Origin: Megamerina dolium
Taxonomy: Eukaryota; Arthropoda; Insecta; Diptera; Megamerinidae
NCBI GenBank assembly: GCA_963854835.1
Contig: OY978525.1
Coordinates: 2,685,501 to 2,749,500 of the forward strand
Length of the DNA: 64,000 bases
Reading direction: 5' to 3'
Within the stretch, counting starts at the first letter, position 1; every line of letters begins with the position of its first letter. The notes beneath the pieces were generated by a model, which saw only the letters and a list, made by a program, of their open reading frames with translations, ran no database searches and had not been told where the DNA came from. Made by a program: the position numbers and the translations under genes. Below, piece by piece: positions 26,023-38,589 of this stretch.

Positions 26023-28880
26023 AACTCAATTCATACACATTTAATACATTCTGACATTTAAGTTGTAAATGACATTTATAGCGTATGACTTCATTGTATA
26101 TTTATGGGCCTGAGTGTGTGATGTAAATTTCAATTTGTTCGTGCATATATGTACATATGTATGTACCTAATATGTAGAAGGCAATAATAAAATAAATATC
26201 TGCTGCATATATGTCATATTATTTTCCTTTGTTACCACCTCGCGCATATTTGTAATTATTACAATTGCGAAAAATAAATCCGTACAATGATGAGGATATA
26301 GTGATGTTCAATGATTAGCTCTCTACGTTTACACAACGGATTTGTAACAAAATAAAATTGAACTTATACATTTTTTTTTAAATATCTTTGGTATAATTCT
26401 TCATAAAATTTATCAAAAATCAAATAAAAATTGATTTCTTCTCTTGTTAAAACTCATTTAGAAAAATTCAGTAATATTGACTGTTTTTGTAGCATACTTT
26501 TGGGGACAAATTCAATGGATATTGATTAATATGCAGGGACATTACAATTTTTCGTTGTTAAATTTGTAATTTCCGCTATACAAAAGCAACGATTCCAACA
26601 ATTTCAAAAACATTTTGTAAAATGAGGCGCAATCGGCTGTCATGTGGGCGTAAAAATAGTCGTTACGAATATATGTGCTCTAAATTGTTACGCGTAAATA
26701 CACATAAATACATACATACATATACATAGAAGCTTCTATGTGTCACAAAAACAAACAGAAGATAAACAAGAACAACAACAACAACAACAGCAACCATACC
26801 TGCCGTCTACAATGAAGCCATTTAACGCGCTTCAATTCATACACATACATGCATACGATATGTATGTTTGTTCCACGCTGTAACGAAGCATATTTCCCGG
26901 TACATTTCCTTAAACACACACTCCGACACACACACACACACTGTTACAAATGTCCTATCATTTTGTCAGACTAAACTTTACCTTGCATCATTTTGCGTTA
27001 CGTGCGTCTGATGGCATGAATCACTACCTACTATTTGTTTGTTGGTTTGTTTGTATTTCTCCTTAGACGAATCGCTGTATGCATGTGCTAGAAGCACTTT
27101 GCTTATATAGCACGAATATCGTATGTACATATATGAGTATGTATTAGAACGTTAAGTGAATTCCTTGCCTCATGTCTTATGGATATTTGCGTGTGTGAGT
27201 GTCTATTACTCAATGTGTTGCTTAGATGTACGCATTATCCCCTGTTGTGTGTGTGTGTGTGTATAAATATATGACGCACTGTTGAAGTCATTGCATAACA
27301 GACAGTTAGACATACAAACAGAACACATTCGACTGGCATGAGTTGATACGCACACGTAAAATAAATATGCCAATATTTCGTAATACCGATTTTTGCTACG
27401 GCTGCTGTGTTAATAATTCAATTTTGTGTTATTTTATTGTTGTAGTGATTGTTGTTGTTGTTGTACTTTTTTTTTTATTTACTACTATTTTTGTAATTGA
27501 TATTACTGTGCCATGAAGTCAGCAAGCTAACAGTCAACGTCTTATTATTAGTACATTTACTTAATGGAAAATAATTACTTTGCTTGCTGTGTTAGTCTAG
27601 GCCAAATGATGCATTTTATATATGTGTGTGTGTGTGTGTTTGTGTGAATAAGTGTCGTGATAATTATTTTTTATTTTATGCTGTAAATTATAGCAATTTT
27701 TAATAAGCGAATATTCAACATCAAACGTCTGCTTGCGAAGACAAATATAAATGTAAGCGATATAGTCGTCATAGTCGTCAATCGTCGTCAATGTAGCTAG
27801 TGTCAAATTTATTTACATCTATAGTGTAATATGAAAATGTTGCAGTAATGAATATAAAATTTAATAAAAATAAAAATATTCGTTCACCGCAATAGTAAGC
27901 ATTTCACTTTGGCGTATAATTCTCATTCAGTTTATGGCACTAAACTCACTTATAGTGTCGATTGTAGTAAGTATAATTAACAAGTCACATGTTCTGTTGA
28001 AAAATATTTAACTAGTTATCAGTTTATTCACTTTTTAAATAAACTCCTAACTTCAATATTTTATTTAACTAAATTTAATTTTAATTTTGAATCTCATTGT
28101 TTGACAAAAGTAAATATTTATATAATTTAAAAGATACCAAAAATGTTCAAGCATTCCATTAATACTTTTTCCCCTTATGCCATAGCAATTTCCAATTATA
28201 TGTGTGCAATACACAAATCTAATGGTACGACATGGTACCACCACAACGAAAATTCTCTTGAGGGCCAAATGTCATATTATTATACGCCAGCATATACGCA
28301 ATGATATTTACATATTTATTCGAATAAATGTTGTTTAATATAAATAGATATTCGTTAGAGCGATAACGTAATTGAAAGAAATAAAGGTGAACTAAATTCA
28401 AATAACACGAATATAAGCATTATCGTTTAAATGAGCTCATACATTTGTATAAACTCACGTATAATGTACATACACACAAGAGTATAATAGAATTATGATT
28501 ATTGCTATTACTTACTACACCATTTAATCGTATAAATACACATTATATCTTTCTATTAGTCATCATTTTTCTAGCATATGCAAAGCAATTGTGTATTTAG
28601 CTATTAACATGTGGCAAAGAAAAATGTTCTTTCCATACATATGCCATGTATTGTAAGATAAGAAGAAAAAATTATGATTCCATTAAATATGATTCAAAAT
28701 ATGACTGGTAGTTAGTTGTTTTGATTAAATTTGATTGCAAATGGTTCAAATAAGTTTCGTTGAATAGGACAGTTCGTAGAATAGTTGAGCTATATGCTTT
28801 TCTCATTTTTGTGCACATCGTCCACAGCAATAAATACATACTATATTAACTTATTTATCGCGTGCCTTTGTTTTCTAGCT
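25561..28880. other. AT-rich non-coding stretch with TG and CA tracts
   Basis: No gene is seen over more than 3 kb. It includes a long TG repeat (25989-26022), CAA repeats (26769-26792), CA at 26926-26941, TG at 27246-27262 and 27623-27640, TTG at 27448-27464, and AT-rich unique-looking DNA with many TGTATGTA runs. Confidence 0.6.
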
Positions 28881-28930
28881 GGGGTAACACTCAGCCAGTC
28901 AGGGTAGGAGGAAGAACGAATTACTGTGCG

Positions 28931-28953
28931 AATTACTGTCAAATTGACAGTAA
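28931..28953. repeat. Compact inverted repeat, 11-bp arms
   Basis: ATTACTGTCAA and TTGACAGTAAT are perfect inverse complements separated by one base. It lies in GC-richer DNA than its surroundings (about 28870-29000). Confidence 0.8.
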
Positions 28954-29088
28954 TATTACCGACACTCGGCTCGGATACAATTACGGTACAATTCCTACTT
29001 TTTATTATTCTTTTCGTTTATTTTGTTTATAAAATGAAGTTTTACAATTAAAGCAAAAGAAAAAAAAAAGAGGATTTTAAATACAGAT

Positions 29089-29190
29089 GAATTATTCAAT
29101 TGAAACTACAAATTAATGAAAATACCCTATTCATTATAGTGGAATTATTCAATTGAGACTAGGAATTAATAAAACTACCCTATTGTGAGA
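29089..29190 (+). repeat. 53-bp tandem duplication
   Basis: ATTATTCAATTGA starts at 29091 and at 29144, each followed by a variant of ACTA..AATTAAT.AAA.TACCCTATT. Two diverged copies. Confidence 0.8.
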
Positions 29191-29205
29191 CAAGGAATGA
29201 AATAT

Positions 29206-29237
29206 AGGAGGAACCAGCGATCGAGCTGGTTGCTCCT
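29206..29237. repeat. Hairpin with 13-bp arms and 6-nt loop
   Basis: AGGAGGAACCAGC (29206-29218) pairs with GCTGGTTGCTCCT (29225-29237) with one mismatch, around the loop GATCGA. With the nearby inverted repeat and duplication it suggests an unrecognised old transposon, but no ends were found. Confidence 0.7.
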
Positions 29238-29639
29238 GGATTTTAAGTGGCAGAGCAGAAGGCTCGCAGTCGACTACCCGAAGCACCCGTAGCTCGGTTC
29301 ACTTTAGGGCAAGAACTCTTATTGTCGCGCACCGTAGATGGATCTGTTTCAAAAGAGCACTCGTTGGTGTTAAATCACCCATTACAACTGTAGAAAGACG
29401 CTTCAATAGTGTGATCCTAACTGGGCAAGCACATGTAAATATGTCTGTCGCTTTTCTTGATTCTTGTTGGTTCAGCATGATCTTTATCTATTAGACGCAT
29501 ACTAAACCAAACAAGAATTCTCATATTTGCTCCATGCGTTTGTCTTTATTTATCTCTTATCTTCATTCAATTACTTTACATTAATTGAATTAAAGAACAT
29601 CACAAGCAAATATACAAACTTAATTTTACGCATCGAGAC

Positions 29640-29735
29640 TGTGATGTGTTTTGGTAAAAGTGTTCTGTGGGTTCGTACCACCACCTGACTACGTGTAGGG
29701 GTTCGATCCCGGATCGCGACATAGATTTTTATTTT
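29640..29735 (+). repeat. tRNA-like remnant, probably from a SINE head
   Basis: GGGGTTCGATCCCGG at 29698-29712 is a classic B-box/T-arm sequence. It is preceded by CACCTGACTACGTGTAG and followed after 15 bases by a T-rich tract that could end Pol III transcription. No good A box or acceptor stem pairs with it, so a functional tRNA gene is unlikely. Confidence 0.4.
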
Positions 29736-29934
29736 TTTTTCTATTTTATTTTATTATTATTTTTATTATTTTTTTTTCTATTATTAGATTTTAATATTAT
29801 TATAATTTATAACACGAATATGCGTGTTACAATCTTAGGATAAAATGTAAAGTTTGCAATCGAAATAATTGATCAGTAATCGTCTCTAAAGAGACGAAAT
29901 ATACCACCAACCGTGATTTATTTTACTTCCACAA

Positions 29935-30130
29935 CATATCCTCCAAACATACTTAGTCTCTATCTCTACTCATTAAAATGGCTTCCATGCAAAATGTTCC
30001 CAAAAATATCCAAAAATGTTTAATTTTTCCCATAACCGCCTAGGCTATTTGTGGAGTTTTCTGCTTGCTTTCTTTGGCAAAAAATACTCCAAAAATTATC
30101 CATATCGTATATTTGTCGCTGAGCCAAATT
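29935..30130 (+). repeat. Family B-like fragment
   Basis: CTTAGTCTCTATCTCTACTC, ATTAAAATGGCTTCCATGC and AAAATGTT follow the order of the family B core. The sequence is more degraded than the main array. Confidence 0.5.
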
Positions 30131-31439
30131 CTCATAATTTTGCTTGATACAATTTCATCCAACTTAATATACACATACGAGTATGTAACACATTTCGTAC
30201 CAATTAGTCAGACGACAGCTTTTAAGATTTAATTTTGCAATTTGTTAATTAAAATACATAATAACACGGTAGTTGAAATCTCTTCAACCCCATCTTTAAA
30301 ATTTAGTGAAGCATGATAAAATTGCATCATCCTTGGATGAAGTTGCTACAAATTAATTATCGCTTGAATTTTATACAATTGCAAATATCTACAAAACTTT
30401 TTGAATAGCACAAATTCACATATACTCAAACATTTATATTAACGTATTTATAAAAGGTCGAAAAATTCAAAGTATTCTTTTATTTTTGTCCTTCTTTGAA
30501 GTTTGACAAAATTCTTCATGCAACATTGTAAGAAATCATTTCATAATTAAATTATTTCTGTATATTTAATTCACATAATATACATATAACCTACATGTAT
30601 TGGTAGTTATATAAAAGAGATTATTTGAAAATAAAGCAATTCGTTTCAAAAACACATTTAGTTTGAAATTAAAGTATGAAATACATAAGGACAACTGACT
30701 ATGACATTTCCGTTTGTATGAATGAATGAATGAATAATTGAATGAATAAATGCAATAAAATTTGCAGAATGCACAAAATATAATACAATAACAATATTGT
30801 TTTTTGTAATTTTCTTCACTTCTACTGAACCAACCAAAGAAAAACTAAAGTAACACAACAAGCAAACCAAAAAAAAAAAAAAAAGCCCAGAAAATATTCA
30901 ATGTAAAAGCAACAGGACATTTCCGCTTATTTGTTGAATGACAATTATTTACACAAATATTTTCTTACTCACTCTGATGTTCATCAAATAAACGTACAAC
31001 AGTCGTTCAAGCTCTACATATTAATTTCCTGTTGTGTGGTAAAGAAAATGCTATTCTTGTTTAAGTCATTTCACATTTTCTTAACCACAAAATTTATTTG
31101 AATGCATATTTTTGGGCATTTTGATTTTTGTGAAAATATTTTATTCTATCTCTCGCATACATATATTTATACCTATATGTTAGTGTGTGTGTGTGTGTGG
31201 TTTCTGGTTTTCTGTTGTTCCATTTATAAATTTACATTCATACATATTTAAAATTCTTGATAGTTTTCTCTTATCTTAATCATCTTGTTCACATTTTATT
31301 TGTCACAAAATATTTGCATACTTTTAGGTTACAAAATATTTCCCACTTTGCATAACTTTTAACGTTTTAACATTAGCAATTTTATTCATATTTATTTGAT
31401 ATTAGAAAATCACTTTATTGGATTATTTATTCTTGATGA
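30131..31439. other. AT-rich non-coding stretch upstream of the first composite splice site
   Basis: No gene is seen. It has a GAAT repeat (30717-30745), an A run (30870-30884), a TG tract (31183-31199), and a TACGAGTA at 30176. It becomes increasingly T-rich toward 31440. Confidence 0.55.
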
Positions 31440-31470
31440 ATTTACAAAATTTCTAGATTTTAATTCTACT

Positions 31471-31502
31471 TTCTTTTTCTATTTCTTTCATTGCAGGTAA
31501 GT
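31471..31502 (+). promoter_or_regulatory. Candidate recursive splice site (ratchet point 1), CAG|GTAAGT
   Basis: A pyrimidine-rich tract (CTTTCTTTTTCTATTTCTTT, 31470-31489) leads through CATTG to CAG at 31494-31496, immediately followed by GTAAGTTAC from 31497. So a good 3' splice site abuts a consensus 5' splice site with no exon between. Upstream TTTTAATTC could hold a branch point. In Drosophila such juxtaposed sites split long introns into serially removed segments. Whether this one is used is inference. Confidence 0.75.
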
Positions 31503-32199
31503 TACTTGGAAATGAATTATACTGATATTCATATAACTAATTGGATTTTATGAGACTTTGAATTATGGTAATATATCGTTTTTATGGCAAACATTATCAA
31601 CAAAATATTTCTTTTAAACTACATAAGCATTTCTCATCTAAAATTGGCTAATTCCTACTGACTTTAGTATATCGTAGTTTGGGTCACAAATGTGTAGAGC
31701 CAGTATTTAGGACAGAATTTTCTGATGATTGTGATTCTGATTTATATATTCTGATATGTAGAAATACTACCAAGTAAAACGAGGATTTTGAAACCACTTT
31801 TATGCAATAAAATGTGAAAAATCAATCATTTTTAGAGTGAGTACTCATCTTTGGAGAATATCTTTGTGGTGGCGAATATTATATTTCTCCAGATGTAAGA
31901 TCCTTCAACCTCAATTAATGTAGTCATAGTCTATTGACCTTATGGATTTTTCTATTGGTCTATTGGTATTAATGGCCTAAGTGCCAAGGAAATTATCAGA
32001 GGATATCTTCTTCTACCTTCTTCTTTCAGCAGTAGCAATAGACTTGTCGAACCAAGACCCTATAACTAAGCTGAACTTTATATTCCCATCTCAAAGAGTC
32101 AAGAGTATATTGAGTTTGTGCTTCCGTTTATAATACGCATAAGGAGAAGTGGAAAATGATCTAAGTCGACTTAGACTTATCTTGCTGTCTGTTGTTATG
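31503..32199. other. Non-coding stretch after ratchet point 1
   Basis: No gene or repeat family is recognised. A downstream cryptic exon, sometimes found after ratchet points, cannot be told from this sequence alone. Confidence 0.5.
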
Positions 32200-33010
32200 T
32201 CTTTTCGTAAAATAACTGCCGTAATTATACAGCTATCAAGCTGAAAATGAATATTTAAGTTTATTTTTACTAATTATCAAATACGCTCGTGAAAGAGCAC
32301 ACTTGGATGAAATCCACGCCTGCCTCCCATACAATCGTGCGTTGCGCAATGTATGTTTTTATATTTTACGAGCGTAAATATGAAGCTATGGAACTCAAAA
32401 TAAGTGCGAAGAGTTTTCTGGTCACAGAAATGCTACATTAAAAATTTATCAAAATCGGATAAAAACCACACCTACCTCCCATACAAAATTATGATGTTGA
32501 ATATGTTATTTCTCATTTTGCGCATGAAAATGTAAGTAATGATATTGTAAGTATGTGCATATAATTATATTTACTCCCAAAGAGATATAATGTGAAATGG
32601 AATGAATCGAACAAAAAATACACACACTTTCATACAAAAGTATGTGAATTAATGAATGTTTTTTACACTTTTCATATACAAATTTAAAGTTATCAACCCG
32701 AAACTAAGTACGTACGCTTATATTTACACATTAATAGATATATTGGGAAAAAAAACCGAATCAAGTGAAATTCACACATACCTGCCATACAAATGTGTGC
32801 TTCCATATAAATGTCTATAGACTTTTCACTCAAAAATATAAAGTTATCAGACTGAAACTTGGTATATACATATTCTATTTTCTAATGAATGGACTAGCTC
32901 ATAAATGGGCGCAATCGAATTAAAACCACTCCTACCTCCCATACAAATTTACATTCTCAACTGCACATTGCACACGAATATGAATAAAAATTGTGATTTT
33001 TCTAAAAAAT
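32200..33010 (+). repeat. Family A tandem repeat, array 5
   Basis: CAT anchors are at 32328, 32481, 32631, 32786 and 32940, with spacings 153, 150, 155 and 154 bp. Spacer motifs such as AGCTGAAA and TTATTTTTACTAAT and the phrase CACACCTACCTCCCATACAA identify the family. Confidence 0.9.
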
Positions 33011-35084
33011 TCCCATTGAAAATTAATCTAACCAATTTTTACATCATTTACTTCATACACAGGTGCTCAACACATTAACCATTGATGAACGCAAGCTAAT
33101 TAGCTAAATTCGTTGTTCATAATATTATAAGTAATATCTTTAATATCTATTAATACGACCTCTCTTATAAGCGTGAATATGTGGTACTTGACCTTAGGGT
33201 ATTCAATAGCGCCTCTTATTTAGCCTTCCCATATGTTGATTTGTAAGCTACTTACGTAGCTTGCATATTTTCTTCTTTTTTATGCTTCATTATGTCATAA
33301 TCATCATCACCAACAATAATAACAACAACAACAACCACACATTTCTAGGCAGTCACTAAAAGTTAGTTCATTTTAACATACTACGGCTAATGCATTTTTA
33401 CGCTGCACACTCATTTTTTATTTATTTACGTAGTTAGTTCATTTTGCTTTTTGCTTTCTAACATTTTTTATTTTAATATTTCACTTCTTTACCTTTTTTC
33501 GTTCCATTTTTTTTTTTTTTTTTTTGTTATTCTACAAATTTTCTACATCACTTCAGCAATGGAATAGGAACTAAAATGGCATAGGAAAAAAAAAATTATA
33601 AAAGAATAGTGAGTAGAAAGTCATAGGCAAGTACATGGTGAAAATGGGTAAAAATGCTCGCTTCCATTGTATTTGCATTCAAATATTTGTATTCATATTT
33701 AACAGCAGCAGCAACAGTAGCAGCTGGATAAAAGCATAAAATGATGAACAAAAGGGATATTATGCTTGCTGCTATGCTTGTTGCCAGTTAGCTGCGTCTA
33801 TGTACATACCACTATGTATGCTTATGTATGAGTATGAGTATAATATAAAGTCGAAGAAAAATTGAGAACGGAATTCCATGTGAGTTAACAAGCTGCATGC
33901 ATGCATATGCATTTCTATATAAGTAGGTAAAAGCAGCAACATTATGATGATGATGATGATGATGGTGCAGTGATGTGCTGCAAAACGGCAGAAGTTACTT
34001 AAGCAACACAATGACTTTGTTCATGCATTCTTTTTTGTTGGCGTTGTAATGTCACAATTTTATTATGACTTTTGCCATTATTATTCTTATTATTATTATT
34101 ATCATTATTGTTGTTGTTGTAGTTGTTTTACTTGACAACTGACATGTTACCTTGATAATGTCAACGCACACCCGTACATACAATGCTGCATATAGTCTCT
34201 ATTGTATCGTTCTTAAAAGCAAGCAGTCACGACAACAACATTGTGTATGCATTTCTGATTCAAAAAATATGCAAAATCATAATTTAAATTGTGCGCAAAA
34301 ATGGTGTGAAAATTGAATATGCCATTTTTCGCTATTATGGCCATTCATTTCATTCATTCACCACCCATCCGCCCATACTCAAACTTTACGATTGTCGTAA
34401 AAGCAAAACAATTTCTCAAGTTATTACATTGTTTTATTTCCGATTCCTCCCTCTATTTCTCTCACTCACACTCACAATTTATTTTTACATTTCCGGTTTT
34501 CACTGCATACTTTTTGGGATATTAGCTACAGTCATCAGTGTTGTTCTTCCGACCACAAAATAAATATGCTTTCATATTTTTTGTATTTTATTTGATAACA
34601 TTTTGTTGTTGTTGTGGTGGTTTGTTTTTGCTTTTCCCCAATTTTTATTTCAATTTTATTTTATTTTATTTTATTTTGTTTTTTTGAGTCCTTCCCCTAA
34701 ACAACACTTTAAATTGCGACATAAATGAAAAATTATGTTAATATACTTTCAAGGCTTTCTCAAGCATGGCAAGCACTGTTGCCTATTCATTGTATTCATT
34801 TGCATCAACTTGTAAAACACTGCACGACTATGTTGTTACTCTTACTGACGACGATGATGATGATGATGGTGCACATTAGCAAATTACGCTGATTTAGAGT
34901 TTAAACTTGCTGTTGCAAATGTGAATAACTTTATTCACATTTCATTGTTTGGTTGAATGCGTGCTCTGCTCTGTGGGTGTATAACAGTGATATCCGAGAA
35001 GAAAAAATATCCAAAGTTAGCGAATATGTTTATGACTTGTAATGGTTATATACCATACCATTCATACAAATAACAAGAGAAGGG
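33011..35084. other. AT-rich non-coding stretch with ATG, TTA and GAT repeats
   Basis: No gene is seen. It includes a T run (33511-33525), a TGATGA repeat (33941-33966), an ATT/TTG run (34079-34125), TTTTA repeats (34658-34676), and a GAT repeat (34847-34870). Confidence 0.55.
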
Positions 35085-35865
35085 ATTATATACTACTATA
35101 TATTGATGGTCAAATGAATTAACAACGAATAAAGAATTAATGTCGAACATTTTTTTATTTTAATGTCGAAAAAATTGTTGTTTAGGGATATTGCAATAAT
35201 GTCGAAAATATTTTTTCTTATAAATCAATTTCGACATTATTGCTACATTCAGTCATTCGACACAAACAAATTATGATAATGACGAACAATAAATTTTATC
35301 TACGAGTATATTGGTGGTTAAATGAATTAAGAACGAATAAAGAATTAATTTCGAAAATTGTTTTTAATTAAAATGTCGAAAAAATTTGTTGTGGTTGTAT
35401 GAATTTTCACAAATTTTAGATACTAAATTTTAAAAACTTTGCAATAATGTCGAAAATATTTTTTCTTATAAAACAATTTCGACATTATTGCCACATTCTT
35501 TCACTGGACACAAAAAATGACGATAATGACGAACAAGAAATACACTTTTGGATAAGTATTGCGAATTTTTTTTGTAAATATGATCTAATTTTCATTTAAA
35601 AATTTATTTCCATATGAAAGAATTTTACAGATTATCGCAAAAATTTTAGCAAACGCTCACAATAATGTCGCAAAATATTTTTCTATATAAAAAATATCGA
35701 TATTATTCCAAAAAAGCTTCGACATTAACTCTGTACACCCATTTAACATATACCAAATTCCTAAACTCTAAAAATAAACAGTTTCATGAATCGAATAAAT
35801 ATTCTTGTATAGTAAAAACTCGACATTATTGTAAAAATTGTCGATATTATTGCAATACACCGTAT
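35085..35865 (+). repeat. Family D repeat: two ordered units and one degraded block rich in TCGACATTATTGC hairpins
   Basis: Unit 1 (about 35101-35306) and unit 2 (about 35307-35560) both start TATATTG.TGGT.AAATGAA, continue with ACGAATAAAGAATTAAT, and contain a 51-nt hairpin (35193-35243 and 35441-35491). Its arms GCAATAATGTCGAAA and TTTCGACATTATTGC are perfect. Each unit then carries TGA(C/T)GAACAA. A more decayed region to 35865 repeats AATGTCG and TCGATATTATT motifs in both orientations. I do not recognise the family. A foldback or MITE-like origin is possible. Confidence 0.8.
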
Positions 35866-36183
35866 TGGCTTATATACTACAATATGGTATATTATAGAAT
35901 TCCATAAATGTTGAAAAAAAAATGTTCTTATGACCAGGTGTGAAGTAATCTCTGCAAGAAAATTGCAACAACAACAAAATTTAGAATTCAATCACAAAGC
36001 TAACGTGAGTAAATGAGTTCAAAATGGCATTTTGAATCAAGCATAATAAATGATTTAGGATTTTCGCATCCAACAGTTTGTAGACTTCATCGCTTTCTGA
36101 AGGTCTTACATTATAAAAAAAGTGAGGGTTTTCGCACGAAACTTTCGTAAAATCTAAATTGATAAGAACGGAAAGAAATAGAG
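35866..36183. other. Short non-coding stretch
   Basis: Nothing recognisable. The minus frame at 35981-36214 (77 residues) starts with hydrophobic residues but has no known motif and no support as a gene. Confidence 0.45.
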
Positions 36184-36353
36184 TAGTTAGGAAAGATATG
36201 TATCCACAACACAATAAAATACCCTAGACACAAACACACAACACAATAAACACCAAAGACACACATCTATAACACAATTAAATATCCTAGATACAAACCG
36301 ATGACGCCATTTATCCTCTGATCCTCTGATCCAGAACCGGCCTTTCCTAACTA
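36184..36353. repeat. Minisatellite bounded by a 12-bp inverted repeat
   Basis: TAGTTAGGAAAG (36184-36195) and CTTTCCTAACTA (36342-36353) are perfect inverse complements. Between them, from about 36200 to 36298, three units of about 35-40 bp repeat ACAACACAATAAA, CCTAGACACAAAC and close variants. It could be a small non-autonomous element with internal repeats or a chance pairing. Confidence 0.6.
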
Positions 36354-38324
36354 TTAGATAGGTTACACTACCACTATCCACATTGATGACATTCGCTCTT
36401 CTGCAAGTGTATTATCCATTTTCAATTAAATCGCTGCAAGAACTTTGTATACAACCAGTAAGGGTCTGTTTTGCTTCGTACTCACTTTTTTACGTTCATA
36501 TATGTAACTACCTACCTAATTACCTCCCTAAATGAATTTACTTTGATTCTAAGCACACTTTAATTATCGTTCTAACTCATCAACTGCGTGCATATGGAAA
36601 TTTTATGATAATGAGTTTATAGATATGAAGAGTTATACCTATCGATTACCTAATACGAGTATGTAATATAAAACAATTAAGATGCTATAAATTCAAATCG
36701 AAAACTGTTGAAGACAATATCAAGTAATAATATTCATCCATCAATACAGGGATAGTAGCATCTATGGTGATAAGATTTGAAAGTGCCAACCGCAAAGGGA
36801 TGACAGTAACCGAACAGGGATAAGTTACACTAAACATAATTAAACAACAAAACTGTTTCACTGTACATCCTTTATGCAAATTATTTTTATTTTCCTAGTT
36901 CAGTGAAACTTTCCATAGTGGTAATCATTTTAGCCCATAAGGTTTTTACATCTTTTCCTTGTAAATGCTTGTAGCAGTGTTTTAGTCTTCTGAAGAAATT
37001 TTAAAGCCATTAAATGTGCCCAAAGTATGGTAAAGCATTTATGGAAGCGTCAATGTGAGTGTGTTATTTTGGGTTTATATAAAATCAATAGGCTTTGTGG
37101 TAAATAAATTCCTGGTAAATTGTTGTTGTGGGCTTTACTTGTCGATCATTTTCGCATTGACGAACATTTGAAATTGCTTCAAATCTTTTAAACCTTTATT
37201 AATTGTATGCGCGGACATAAACACACATTCATTCATTTATACAATCTATGTCACACTACAATAAAATAGAAATGAGAGATGGGAAGAAAGGAAACAAACA
37301 GCTCCATTGCCATTATACTCGTACATTGAATACCAGAAAATTCTATTACGAATTCTATGCAAATTAATGTTAATTACAGCTTAGTACAACCATAAACACA
37401 GCAAAAAATAAGGTGAATTTCCTGCAACACATACGCGTAGCCTACAATACACATCTGGCGCTTCCCTCATTTCTACTCACTTTTACTCTCATTAGTTTGC
37501 AGTTCATTAAAAGGCCGCTTTCACTCAGTAGTCGGTCTTTCTCACTCTCTCTCTCTCTCTCTCACTCTCTCTTTCACTCCAGATTTTTTTTACACATTTT
37601 CTCTCTGGCCACAATATAAGAACAATTACGATGAAATCCTGTTGCGCATAAAAATAGACTATGTATTACATAATTATAATTCCAAATCGGTTTAGTACTA
37701 AAGCTGAGAAGTGAACAAATGTGCTCATACGTACGAGTACTACATTATTATACACAGCCACCGTATTAACTAACATACTTACTTATGCATATGATTATAT
37801 GCATGTGTGTGGGTTGTTGATGGTGGATGATGCTAGTCCAACATTATTGTACAACAACCAATCCGATGGCAGTTAATACGGTTACTGTGGCATATGTACT
37901 ACGTACATAGAACCACACAATGTACTGCCTGAACGATTAAAAAGTTTTATCGGTTTTTTTTTTTTGCAAAATTATTGCCGTTGTTGTTGTTGTTTTTGCT
38001 GTTAGCTACTAAATATGTATTATGAATTGATATTACTATTATTTTTAATATTACTGCTGCTATTGTTATTATTATTATACATTTCACAATGAATTAATAA
38101 CATAAGTGAAAGTATTCTATTCTTGAATATTTATTTCATGAATACGTATGTACTTATAAAGAGCAGGAAATTATGATTCCACTGATGTTCCATATGATGT
38201 TCTTTCAATTTTATAAAATATCAATTTTTCAAGTGCACCCATAGGGATTGAAAATATATGGTAAATACTTTTTTCATCACGCTATGAGTGATTTCGCCAA
38301 TTATGGTGTTTTTAAAATCTGTAG
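36354..38324. other. AT-rich non-coding stretch
   Basis: No gene is seen. It has a CT tract (37548-37575), a T run (37956-37966), TTG at 37980-37994, and three TACGAGTA-type 8-mers at 36654, 37317 and 37732. Confidence 0.55.
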
Positions 38325-38545
38325 GGACACTTTTAGCAATTTTTCCGGCAGCAACGATTTTCGATGAAAAATCTTCTAAAAGCGCTCTGTGTCAAAGCTC
38401 AGAAAAAGTGATGTCACAAGGGTTCTGCCGTTCGGAATCGGCTAATATAAGTATAAAATTTAACATCCACAACAGTAATGAAAGAGAAGCTCGGCCAAAG
38501 GACCCATCAGGGCCACATATTTATTTACTTTTTACCACGAAGGGG
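38325..38545 (+). mobile_element. 5'-truncated SINE copy, same family as 45284-45644
   Basis: The strand matches the minus strand of the 45.3 kb SINE over about 200 bp. Shared blocks include CAAAGCTCAGAAAAAGTGAT, GTCACAAG.GTTCTGCCGTT, CGGAA.CGGCTAA, AGCTCGGCCAA and the 3' end CCACATATTTATTT. The tRNA-like head is missing, so this copy is truncated or older. The frame at 38288-38554 is produced by the SINE and is not a gene. Confidence 0.85.
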
Positions 38546-38589
38546 CTGAGCTAAGTATGTGCAGTAAGAGTGTTGAGAAGACAAAATTA

